Shown piece after piece: positions 25,086 through 30,902 of a stretch of 30,902 bases of DNA; position 1 is the first letter of the stretch; every line of letters begins with the position of its first letter. The notes under the pieces are model-generated. The model had not been told where the DNA came from. It did no database searches and saw nothing but the letters and a program-made list of their open reading frames with translations. The DNA is from CAUPWF01 sp036656615 (GTDB lineage Bacteria; Bacillota; Clostridia; Lachnospirales; Lachnospiraceae): contig JAVXHY010000021.1 of NCBI GenBank assembly GCA_036656615.1, positions 1 through 30,902 on the forward strand. Direction: 5' to 3'. The translations under genes were made by a program, and so were the position numbers.

Positions 25086-26129
25086 ATGAAACGAGAAGAT
25101 TTTAGTTTTGAATTACCAGAGGAACTGATTGCTCAAGATCCATTAGAAGATCGGTCCAGCTCCAGACTTTTGGTCTTAGATAAAGAAACAGGAGCAATCG
25201 AGCATCATGGATTTAAGGAAATTATAAATTATCTGGAAGCTGGTGATTGTCTAGTTATCAATGATACGAAAGTAATTCCGGCTAGATTGATTGGTGCCAA
25301 GATTTCAACAGATGCAAAGATTGAAGTGCTTTTATTGAAACGAAATGATCATGATATATGGGAAACTCTTGTAAAGCCAGGAAAAAAGGCAAAACCTGGA
25401 ACCAAAATTTCTTTTGGGGATGGGCTTTTAATAGGAGAAGTGTTAGAAGTAGTAGAGGAAGGAAATCGTCTGATACAATTTACGTATACAGGTATTTTTG
25501 AAGAAATTCTAGATCAGCTTGGACAAATGCCTTTGCCTCCCTATATCACACATCAATTGGCAGATAAGAACCGCTATCAGACCGTGTATGCGAAACATAC
25601 AGGATCAGCTGCGGCACCTACTGCTGGGCTTCACTTTACCCCAGAGCTTTTAGAAGAAATCAAGAAGAAGGGTGTAGAGATTGCAAGTGTTACCTTACAT
25701 GTGGGTCTTGGAACCTTTCGACCAGTGAAGGTGGATAACATCTTAGAGCATCACATGCATTCGGAGTTCTATCAAATTGACGAAATAGCTGCACATAAGA
25801 TTAATCAAGCGAAACAACAAGGAAAACGTGTCATTGCGGTAGGTACAACCAGTTGTAGAACCATTGAATCAGCAGCAGATGAAAATGGTTTGCTTTGCGC
25901 ATCCAGTGGCTGGACAGAAATCTTTATTTATCCTGGTTATCAATTTAAGGTATTGGATTGCCTAATTACTAATTTTCATTTACCGGAATCCACTTTGATG
26001 ATGCTGGTATCAGCCCTTGCTGGACGGGAGCACATCATGACAGCATACGAAGAAGCAATTAAGGAAAGATATCGGTTCTTTAGCTTTGGGGATGCGATGT
26101 TAATTATAAGCAACAAAAATAAGACGTAG
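25086..26129 (+). CDS. queA: S-adenosylmethionine:tRNA ribosyltransferase-isomerase
   Basis: A 347-residue enzyme that moves the ribosyl group of S-adenosylmethionine onto 7-aminomethyl-7-deazaguanine in tRNA, making epoxyqueuosine. It opens with FELPEELIAQDPLEDRSSSRLL, followed by INDTKVIPARL, the APTAGLHFT motif and a C-terminal ITNFHLPESTLMMLVSA, all hallmark QueA segments. Family length is normal. The start is ATG 25086 with AGGAAA upstream. No other queuosine gene (tgt, queG) is present in the window. A terminator hairpin includes its stop codon. Confidence 0.97.
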   Translation: MKREDFSFELPEELIAQDPLEDRSSSRLLVLDKETGAIEHHGFKEIINYLEAGDCLVINDTKVIPARLIGAKISTDAKIEVLLLKRNDHDIWETLVKPGKKAKPGTKISFGDGLLIGEVLEVVEEGNRLIQFTYTGIFEEILDQLGQMPLPPYITHQLADKNRYQTVYAKHTGSAAAPTAGLHFTPELLEEIKKKGVEIASVTLHVGLGTFRPVKVDNILEHHMHSEFYQIDEIAAHKINQAKQQGKRVIAVGTTSCRTIESAADENGLLCASSGWTEIFIYPGYQFKVLDCLITNFHLPESTLMMLVSALAGREHIMTAYEEAIKERYRFFSFGDAMLIISNKNKT

Positions 26130-26153
26130 AATCTATTGCTGATTCTACGTCTT
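26121..26153. terminator. Bidirectional terminator between queA and the PHP gene
   Basis: A 13-bp perfect stem (26121-26133 with 26141-26153) has a 7-base loop. On the minus strand it runs into a TTATTTTTG tail; on the plus strand it is followed by a T-rich stretch after a short gap. The queA stop codon TAG lies in the left arm. Confidence 0.85.
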
Positions 26154-26161
26154 TAAGGTTT

Positions 26162-26878
26162 TTAGTTTCTAGTAATCGCTGACAAGATATCCACAATACT
26201 ATTTGATCTGGCATGGAGCTGGTATTGTTGCTTTCTAATATCTTTTAAATAGTGTGCATCTGAATTACAAATTACATTACAAGAATTCAGGTAGGGATTA
26301 TCTTTGCGAAGTTTATGCAAGTGTGTCAAATCTTGTATTTCGAAACAAGTAAAACTTGCATCTGGAGGAACAAAGCCTAAATTTGATAAAAGACTTGTAG
26401 TATTTTTGTCAATGTGAGAGGGAATCCATACACCATGGTACTCTGATACAAGGTTACTAACGGAATCAAAAGAAATATCTGTGGAATTTATCAGTAAATT
26501 TCTAACAGTACCAGTTATTTCATCATCTTCGTTGCATATCTGCTGCCTGCCAAAAATATCTTCTTTGTTTGTAATTGGAATAAGATGTTTATAAACATAG
26601 GTATCAAAATCCATGGCATCCTGAATGGATGGAAATAAGCATAATACATGGACTTCCTCAGAGGTGCAAAGTTCCATACCCGGAATGACAGTAATACCAT
26701 AAGCCTCACCGCACTTCATGGAAGCCAAGCAGTTCTTACATGAATTATGATCGGTAACTGCAATTACATCCAAACCGTTTAATGTGGCAAAACCGACTAT
26801 ATTTGAGGGAGTCATCTCATCATCTCCACATGGGGAAAGGCAAGAGTGGAGATGAAGGTCGTAATACAGTGGAATCAT
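26162..26878 (-). CDS. PHP-domain metal-dependent phosphoesterase
   Basis: A 238-residue protein with the PHP fold. DLHLHSCLSPCG (H9, H11) opens the protein, TDHNS (D43, H44) follows, then GMELCTSEEVH, SHIDK and a C-terminal NSDAH, which together supply the metal ligands. Members hydrolyse phosphate esters, such as histidinol phosphate, nucleoside 3',5'-bisphosphates or short RNAs; the substrate here is unknown. It begins in a 4-base ATGA overlap with the DRTGG gene, so it is the last member of the hydrogenase-linked minus-strand operon. Its partnership with kinase-like and sensor proteins makes a dephosphorylation role in signalling an attractive but unproven idea. Confidence 0.88.
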   Translation of the reverse strand: MIPLYYDLHLHSCLSPCGDDEMTPSNIVGFATLNGLDVIAVTDHNSCKNCLASMKCGEAYGITVIPGMELCTSEEVHVLCLFPSIQDAMDFDTYVYKHLIPITNKEDIFGRQQICNEDDEITGTVRNLLINSTDISFDSVSNLVSEYHGVWIPSHIDKNTTSLLSNLGFVPPDASFTCFEIQDLTHLHKLRKDNPYLNSCNVICNSDAHYLKDIRKQQYQLHARSNSIVDILSAITRN

Positions 26879-27207
26879 AACTGCAATAATTGGTAAATCT
26901 GAAGAGCTGTATCAAAAATTGGCTGTTCGGTGGTAAAAACTGTAATACCAATCGATTTTGCTTTTTCAATTGCAGCGGCGTCTAGACTTACCCCTTCTGC
27001 TAATACAATACAACTGGTGTCTGTTAAGGAAGCAACGGCCAAAGTATTGATATTCCCCATTACCGTTACCCACCCGCAGTCAGCAGGTGCCTTACCCATG
27101 GCAATGCTTAACAAATCACAGCAAAATACATTTGATATTTTTCGTTCGCTATTGCCAGTTACTAAAACTTGAAATAAATGATTGTCTAATAGTGTCTGTA
27201 CGGTCAT
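26875..27207 (-). CDS. DRTGG-domain protein (second copy)
   Basis: A 110-residue stand-alone DRTGG domain. The conserved stretch DLLSIAMGKAPADCGWVTVM and the following hydrophobic strand-helix pattern (NTLAVASLTDTSCIVLAEG) mark the family, a domain found also next to CBS domains and phosphotransacetylase, with unknown ligand. ATG 27207 has AAAGGA upstream; longer open frames to 27300 lie inside the hydrogenase gene. It is 22 bases after the hydrogenase-like gene and overlaps the PHP gene. It is only distantly similar by eye to the DRTGG-like protein at the head of the same operon. Confidence 0.8.
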   Translation of the reverse strand: MTVQTLLDNHLFQVLVTGNSERKISNVFCCDLLSIAMGKAPADCGWVTVMGNINTLAVASLTDTSCIVLAEGVSLDAAAIEKAKSIGITVFTTEQPIFDTALQIYQLLQL

Positions 27208-27229
27208 ATGCCACGTTCCTTTCTTTGTT

Positions 27230-28702
27230 CTACAAGTGCGATGCTTCTGTACCTGCAGCTGGGGTTCTCCATTGGGGAATCCTTTTTTTGGGGGATTCAT
27301 TATTCTTCTGGTGAAGCATCATGTGTTCAGAATCCTCTAGATTGTCAAGTTCACATGTTAATTTTTCTATATAGTCCTTTAATATAGTTACAGATTCATC
27401 TGTCTTACTGCAAGATGGATTAATGGCCTTTGCAAGAAATTTGATTTCAGCTGAAAGAGAAGCTAAATATTCTCGAAATACATAAATACAGTCATTGCTA
27501 GTAGCATTTCCGCGGACGATATCTTCGGCCAAAGCCTTACAGGTGGGTGAACCACAGGAACCACAGTCTAACCCTGGGAAACGCTTGGTCAGATCTTCCA
27601 CCGTCCCCATCATATCTAAGCTTTCGCTAAAGTTGTTGCCTAGACGAAAGACGGGCTCATATTCAATGGTATTATCCCACATAATATCTATTTCTGAATT
27701 CATACTGAGATGATTTCTAGCAACTGGAAGATATCGATTTAAGATCTTTAATTTGCTTTTGGCAACGTATGGATTTTCTACAGTTAATACGCCTCCTACA
27801 CAACCACCACTGCAAGAATTTAATTCAATAAAAGAAAGACCGTGAAATTTTTCGTCTTCTAAGTCCTCCAGTACTTTTGTAACATTATTGATACCATCAG
27901 CCGCTAGATAATCATCTGTAATAAGCCCTGCAACTTCGCCGCCGCTAGAAGCCCAACCGATGCCAATTCTACCGGAATGTGATAGGGGAAGTAGTTGAGA
28001 CTCATCTCTGGTCATATGAGGAAGTAATTTTGGATATACATCCTTGATAGCTATTACATTAGTAATGGCACTTTTTTCAATGCCCAATGGCATTTTCGCA
28101 TAGGTGACCTTGGATGGACATGGAGAAATAAAGATAATTCCAATATCTTCTTTGGGCAGTCCTGTTTTCTTCATGGCTTGCTGGATTGCAATTTCAGCAC
28201 ATACCTCTACCGGTGGTTTGATTGGAAGCAGGCGAGGAATTAAAGTGGGAAATTTTACGCGAATCAGTCTGACAACAGTGGGACAGGCAGTGCTGATAAA
28301 TGGCGCTTCATCCTTGTGTTTTGCAATATAGGAACGGGAGACTTCTGACACCAGTTCTGCGGCAGCACTCACTTCATAGACATCATCAAATCCAATTTTA
28401 AGTAAGGCGTTTAACACAATATCTACATTTGTTATATTATTAAATTGTGCATATAAAGCAGGAGCAGGTAAGGCTACAGAGTATTTGTAATCCTTAATCA
28501 CACTCAATGGATCATAAATGGGTATTTTAGCATGGTGTGGGCAATATCGAATACATTTTCCACAGTCGATACAAAATTTATCCGTAATGACGGCTTTTCC
28601 ATTCAAAACACGGATTGCCTGTGTTGGACAATGCTTTATGCAATTAATGCATCCTTTACATAAGGACGGATCTAGTTGTACAGAACTGATAAATTTATTC
28701 AT
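27230..28702 (-). CDS. Sensory-type [FeFe] hydrogenase homologue (HydS-like)
   Basis: A 490-residue iron-sulfur protein. Two 4Fe-4S ferredoxin motifs come first (C15-C18-C21-C25 and C44-C47-C50-C54). The hydrogenase large domain follows with H-cluster loops L1 STACPT (C140), L2 SPCPSK (C195) and L3 NSCSGGCVGG (C297, C301), so the four cluster cysteines remain. Position 139, where catalytic enzymes have the proton-relay cysteine (TSCCP), is alanine, as in the putative sensory group typified by HydS. A further Fe-S domain (C380, C383, C388, C405) and a polar, helical C-terminus close the protein; no PAS domain is seen. It lies between the RsbW-like kinase and a DRTGG protein. A hydrogen or redox sensing role is inferred. 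Confidence 0.87.
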   Translation of the reverse strand: MNKFISSVQLDPSLCKGCINCIKHCPTQAIRVLNGKAVITDKFCIDCGKCIRYCPHHAKIPIYDPLSVIKDYKYSVALPAPALYAQFNNITNVDIVLNALLKIGFDDVYEVSAAAELVSEVSRSYIAKHKDEAPFISTACPTVVRLIRVKFPTLIPRLLPIKPPVEVCAEIAIQQAMKKTGLPKEDIGIIFISPCPSKVTYAKMPLGIEKSAITNVIAIKDVYPKLLPHMTRDESQLLPLSHSGRIGIGWASSGGEVAGLITDDYLAADGINNVTKVLEDLEDEKFHGLSFIELNSCSGGCVGGVLTVENPYVAKSKLKILNRYLPVARNHLSMNSEIDIMWDNTIEYEPVFRLGNNFSESLDMMGTVEDLTKRFPGLDCGSCGSPTCKALAEDIVRGNATSNDCIYVFREYLASLSAEIKFLAKAINPSCSKTDESVTILKDYIEKLTCELDNLEDSEHMMLHQKNNESPKKRIPQWRTPAAGTEASHL

Positions 28703-28718
28703 AATTAAGAAGCACCTC

Positions 28719-29141
28719 CTACAGATAAATATACATGGTTACGGTGGTTCCAATACCAATTTCAGAAGTGATAAGCATTTTATCCGAATACTTTTCCATG
28801 TTAGGAAGACCCATGCCAGCACCAAATCCAAGGGAACGAACTTCTTCTGGGGCGGTGCTGAAACCAGCTTCCATTGCCTTGTCGATATCTTTGATTCCTG
28901 GACCCTTATCGGCTAGAACCATTTTAATGAATTGATCCGTAATGAATGCGTCAATGGTGCCGCCATTTGCATGGATTACCATATTGATCTCTCCTTCATA
29001 CATGGAGATGGCAGCCTTGCGTATTACATTGTTATCTACGCCTATTTGCTTGAGTTTGTTCTTCACGTCACTGCTGGCTTCTCCGGCACGGGTGAAGTCA
29101 TCACCAGAAACGTTATAATGAAAGGTAATACTATCGCTCAT
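28719..29141 (-). CDS. RsbW/SpoIIAB-like GHKL ATP-binding protein
   Basis: A 140-residue single-domain GHKL ATPase. The N box is EGEINMVIHANGG (E49, N53, H57), the G1 box DKGPGI is at 78-83 and the ATP lid/G2 GFGAGMGLPN is at 105-114. This is the anti-sigma-factor serine kinase type rather than a histidine kinase; there is no dimerisation/phosphoacceptor domain. It abuts the upstream DRTGG gene exactly (TAA directly followed by ATG) and is 16 bases from the hydrogenase-like gene. A cognate STAS or sigma partner is not present in the window. It probably phosphorylates or binds an operon partner, which is an inference. Confidence 0.87.
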   Translation of the reverse strand: MSDSITFHYNVSGDDFTRAGEASSDVKNKLKQIGVDNNVIRKAAISMYEGEINMVIHANGGTIDAFITDQFIKMVLADKGPGIKDIDKAMEAGFSTAPEEVRSLGFGAGMGLPNMEKYSDKMLITSEIGIGTTVTMYIYL

Positions 29142-29486
29142 TTAAGCACCTCCAAGCAAACCATGATTGTACAGAATGCCACAGGTTGTGAACATGTGAT
29201 GGGTAGTAGAAAGTACTGCAATTCTCTTCTCTTTGGCAAGTTCTAGAATCTTGTTGTCTGGGCTCTTGCCTCGAACGAAGATGATACAGACAATATCCAG
29301 CATTTCTGCTGTTCGGATGACTTGAGGATTACATAAACCAGTGATCAGTACAGACTGATCCTCTGCATATGCAAGTACATCGCTCATCATATCAGAAGAA
29401 AACACAAATTCCGCTTCTCGATCCAATAAATCTTCACCAAATAATACATCAGCATCAAGTAATAATTTGATTTCTTTTATTGTCAT
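29142..29486 (-). CDS. DRTGG-like domain protein (first copy)
   Basis: A 114-residue protein resembling DRTGG/HprK N-terminal domains: MTIKEIKLLLDADVLFGEDL, then SDMMSDVLAYAEDQSVLITG and an alternating strand-helix region to STTHHMFTTCGILYNHGL. AGGAGG lies just before the ATG. It is the first gene of the minus-strand hydrogenase-sensor operon and ends flush with the RsbW-like gene. The function is unknown; a small-molecule or nucleotide sensing role is plausible for the domain. Confidence 0.82.
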   Translation of the reverse strand: MTIKEIKLLLDADVLFGEDLLDREAEFVFSSDMMSDVLAYAEDQSVLITGLCNPQVIRTAEMLDIVCIIFVRGKSPDNKILELAKEKRIAVLSTTHHMFTTCGILYNHGLLGGA

Positions 29487-29531
29487 ATAGACCTCCTAAG
29501 AATATAGTAAATTGTAAAAATCTCTTTTAGA

Positions 29532-29560
29532 AGTATAGCACTGTATTGCACTAAAATCAA
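29532..29560 (-). promoter_or_regulatory. Promoter of the hydrogenase-sensor operon
   Basis: On the minus strand TTGATT (29555-29560) and TATACT (29532-29537) are separated by 17 bases, giving a start about 40 bases before the first DRTGG start codon. Confidence 0.68.
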
Positions 29561-29590
29561 TACATCTTGTGTATAATAAACAAAAAGTTG

Positions 29591-29616
29591 TTGTTAAATT
29601 GTGCATAATTTAACAA
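29591..29616. promoter_or_regulatory. Perfect dyad in the divergent hydrogenase promoter region
   Basis: Arms TTGTTAAATT (29591-29600) and AATTTAACAA (29607-29616) are perfect 10-base inverted repeats around GTGCAT. The outer TTGTTAA/TTAACAA halves equal those of clostridial Rex sites, but the gap between them is 12 rather than 4 bases, so the binder is uncertain. It lies downstream of a TATAAT (29572-29577) that may drive the plus-strand operon, although no well-spaced -35 was found for it. Nothing else was recognised in this 279-base gap. Confidence 0.6.
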
Positions 29617-29765
29617 GACGTTAGTGAAATAACAAACAAGGCACCTGATATAGTTAACAAAAAAACATGAAAAAAGTTGTAGATTTTTGTTATGTTGTAT
29701 GGTACGATAAATAAGTCAATAAAACGATGCACTAGTTGCAAATACAAACTAAAGGAGGTTAAAAC

Positions 29766-30260
29766 ATGCTTTCTAAAAAATCAACTGTTCCATTTGTAGG
29801 AACAAAAGAGCAGGAAGATGAATTATTACAAGTAATTGCCGAACAAAAAAATGAAAAGGGTGCTTTGATGCCAATTCTACAAAAAGCCCAAGGTATTTAT
29901 GGATATCTTCCAATTGAAGTTCAGACAATTATTTCTAACGAAATGAATGTCCCATTAGAAAAAATCTATGGTGTGGTCACATTTTATTCTCAATTCACAC
30001 TGAGCCCAAAAGGAAAATATAAGATTTCAGTATGCTTAGGTACAGCATGTTACGTAAAGGGGTCCGGAGAAATTTATAATGCCATTATGGAAAAGCTGGG
30101 AATTGTTGGAGGCGAATGTACTGCAGATGGCAAGTTTTCACTAGATGCTTGTCGCTGTGTAGGGGCTTGCGGTTTAGCACCTGTACTTATGATCAATGAT
30201 GAAGTGTATGGACGGCTGACAGTAGATGATTTGGATGACATCTTAGCCAAGTACGATTAG
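29766..30260 (+). CDS. NuoE/HydC-like 2Fe-2S subunit of NAD-linked [FeFe] hydrogenase
   Basis: A 164-residue thioredoxin-fold 2Fe-2S protein of the NuoE/HydC/HndA family. It has an N-terminal helical region with PILQKAQGIYGYLP, then the cluster ligands C90 and C95 (CLGTAC) and C131 and C135 (CVGAC). AAAGGAGG precedes the ATG. In multi-subunit electron-bifurcating hydrogenases this subunit works with a NuoF-like flavin subunit and the catalytic HydA; here those genes would lie beyond the right edge. It is divergent from the sensor operon, sharing the promoter region. Confidence 0.9.
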   Translation: MLSKKSTVPFVGTKEQEDELLQVIAEQKNEKGALMPILQKAQGIYGYLPIEVQTIISNEMNVPLEKIYGVVTFYSQFTLSPKGKYKISVCLGTACYVKGSGEIYNAIMEKLGIVGGECTADGKFSLDACRCVGACGLAPVLMINDEVYGRLTVDDLDDILAKYD

Positions 30261-30263
30261 ATT

Positions 30264-30821
30264 ATGATGCCGGAAATATCCCTTAATATCTTAGATGTGG
30301 CAGAAAATTCCGTTCGTGCTAAAGCATCTTTAATAGAAATCAAAGTATCGATACAGATAGAGGAGGATACTTTGGAGGTTGTAATTAAAGATGATGGATG
30401 TGGGATGTCAAAGGAACAGGTAGCAAAAGTATTGGATCCATTTTTCACAACACGTACTACTAGAAAAGTAGGGCTTGGAATTCCTTTTTTTAAACTTGCA
30501 GCTGAAAGCACAGGAGGCAGTTTCTCCATTAGGTCGGAAGAGGGAAAAGGAACGGTGGTGACTGCATTGTTTGTATTGTCTCATATTGATCGAATGCCAT
30601 TGGGTGATATCAGTGCTACGATTCATACACTGGTTGTATTTCATGAAACCATGAATTTTTGTTATATGTACACATATAACGAAAAGAGTTTCACATTTGA
30701 CACAAGGGAAATAAGACAAATAATTGGAGAAGTTTCTTTCCAAACAATGGAAATATCCAAGTTTCTAAAAGAATACTTGGAAAGCAATAAATTAGAGGTA
30801 GATGGCGGGGTTATGGTGTAA
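30264..30821 (+). CDS. Stand-alone histidine-kinase-like GHKL ATPase
   Basis: A 185-residue protein. The N-terminal 105 residues form a GHKL ATPase: N box SLNILDVAENSVRA (N15), G1 DDGCGM (43-48), F box DPFFTT, and G2 VGLGIPFF (69-76). No DHp domain or phosphoacceptor histidine region precedes it, because the ATPase begins at residue 1. The last 80 residues are a region I do not recognise. No ribosome binding site is seen; it starts three bases after the NuoE-like stop, so translation is likely coupled. It is a companion of hydrogenase operons by position; its substrate is unknown. Confidence 0.83.
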   Translation: MMPEISLNILDVAENSVRAKASLIEIKVSIQIEEDTLEVVIKDDGCGMSKEQVAKVLDPFFTTRTTRKVGLGIPFFKLAAESTGGSFSIRSEEGKGTVVTALFVLSHIDRMPLGDISATIHTLVVFHETMNFCYMYTYNEKSFTFDTREIRQIIGEVSFQTMEISKFLKEYLESNKLEVDGGVMV

Positions 30822-30870
30822 ATACTTGTAGTCAATATTATAAATGTAGTAATTAAAAAAGGAGGAATTT

Positions 30871-30902
30871 ATGAAGACTCTTGAAGAATTAAAAGAAATT
30901 AG
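30871..30902 (+). CDS. Start of next gene, partial (probable 2Fe-2S ferredoxin of the hydrogenase operon)
   Basis: An ATG follows GGAGG by five bases and opens MKTLEELKEI before the window ends. The short N-terminus and position suggest the small 2Fe-2S ferredoxin-domain protein often found after the GHKL gene in such operons; ten residues are too few to confirm it. Confidence 0.5.
   Translation, partial: MKTLEELKEI

Noticed and set aside
28719..29141. Anti-sigma factor controlling sporulation (SpoIIAB)
   Set aside because: The domain resembles SpoIIAB/RsbW, but no SpoIIAA or sigma-F gene is adjacent and the hydrogenase context points elsewhere.
29591..29616. Canonical Rex operator
   Set aside because: The half-sites match but the gap between them is 12 bases instead of 4, so I list it only as a dyad of unknown binder.
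1..30902. Mobile elements, integrases or att sites
   Set aside because: No transposase, integrase, flanking direct repeats or composition break was seen; the window reads as stable chromosome.

Overview
The window looks like chromosomal DNA of an anaerobic, low-GC, spore-forming Clostridia member, most likely Lachnospiraceae. The reasons are AT-rich intergenic DNA, strong AGGAGG-type ribosome binding sites, a T-box leader, a PdaA-type spore-cortex deacetylase, a selenium-dependent-type molybdenum hydroxylase operon, an adenosylcobalamin-dependent ribonucleotide reductase, and an [FeFe]-hydrogenase-linked gene set. No insertion sequence, prophage gene, CRISPR array or recombination site was seen. 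The taxonomic guess rests on gene content and style only.

Left part (1-8900): a single tRNA-Gly(GCC) with its own promoter and terminator, and a convergent pdaA. Then comes a tightly packed operon yqeC / FAD subunit / 2Fe-2S subunit / Mo subunit / YgfJ-type cytidylyltransferase, which encodes a molybdenum hydroxylase with its maturation factors. It meets feoAB head-on at a shared bidirectional terminator. feoAB is transcribed divergently from an Rrf2 regulator carrying three C-terminal cysteines. The gap between them holds two face-to-face sigma-A promoters, a near-perfect Fur box on the feoA side and a dyad over the Rrf2 promoter.

Middle part (9000-18710): a CmpB-family membrane protein and class II ribonucleotide reductase nrdJ. 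Then follows a close-set run leuC, leuD, an ornithine cyclodeaminase-family dehydrogenase, thrC and a small membrane protein, and then ATP-type PEP carboxykinase with its own promoter.

Right-centre (18710-26130): an intergenic transcription unit with promoter, multi-stem fold and terminator but no protein, read here as a structured non-coding RNA of unassigned class. Next are a YihY-family membrane protein, a compact T-box leader, pheS-pheT, the membrane protease sppA, an RDD membrane protein and queA, closed by a hairpin that includes the queA stop codon.

Right end (26160-30902): a divergent locus around [FeFe]-hydrogenase biology. On the minus strand are DRTGG protein, RsbW-like GHKL ATPase, a sensory-type [FeFe] hydrogenase homologue lacking the proton-relay cysteine, a second DRTGG protein and a PHP phosphoesterase. 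On the plus strand, a NuoE/HydC-like subunit, another stand-alone GHKL ATPase and the start of a further gene begin what is probably the catalytic, NAD-linked hydrogenase operon. This sensor/kinase/phosphoesterase module beside a bifurcating-hydrogenase operon is the strongest candidate for an under-described system here.
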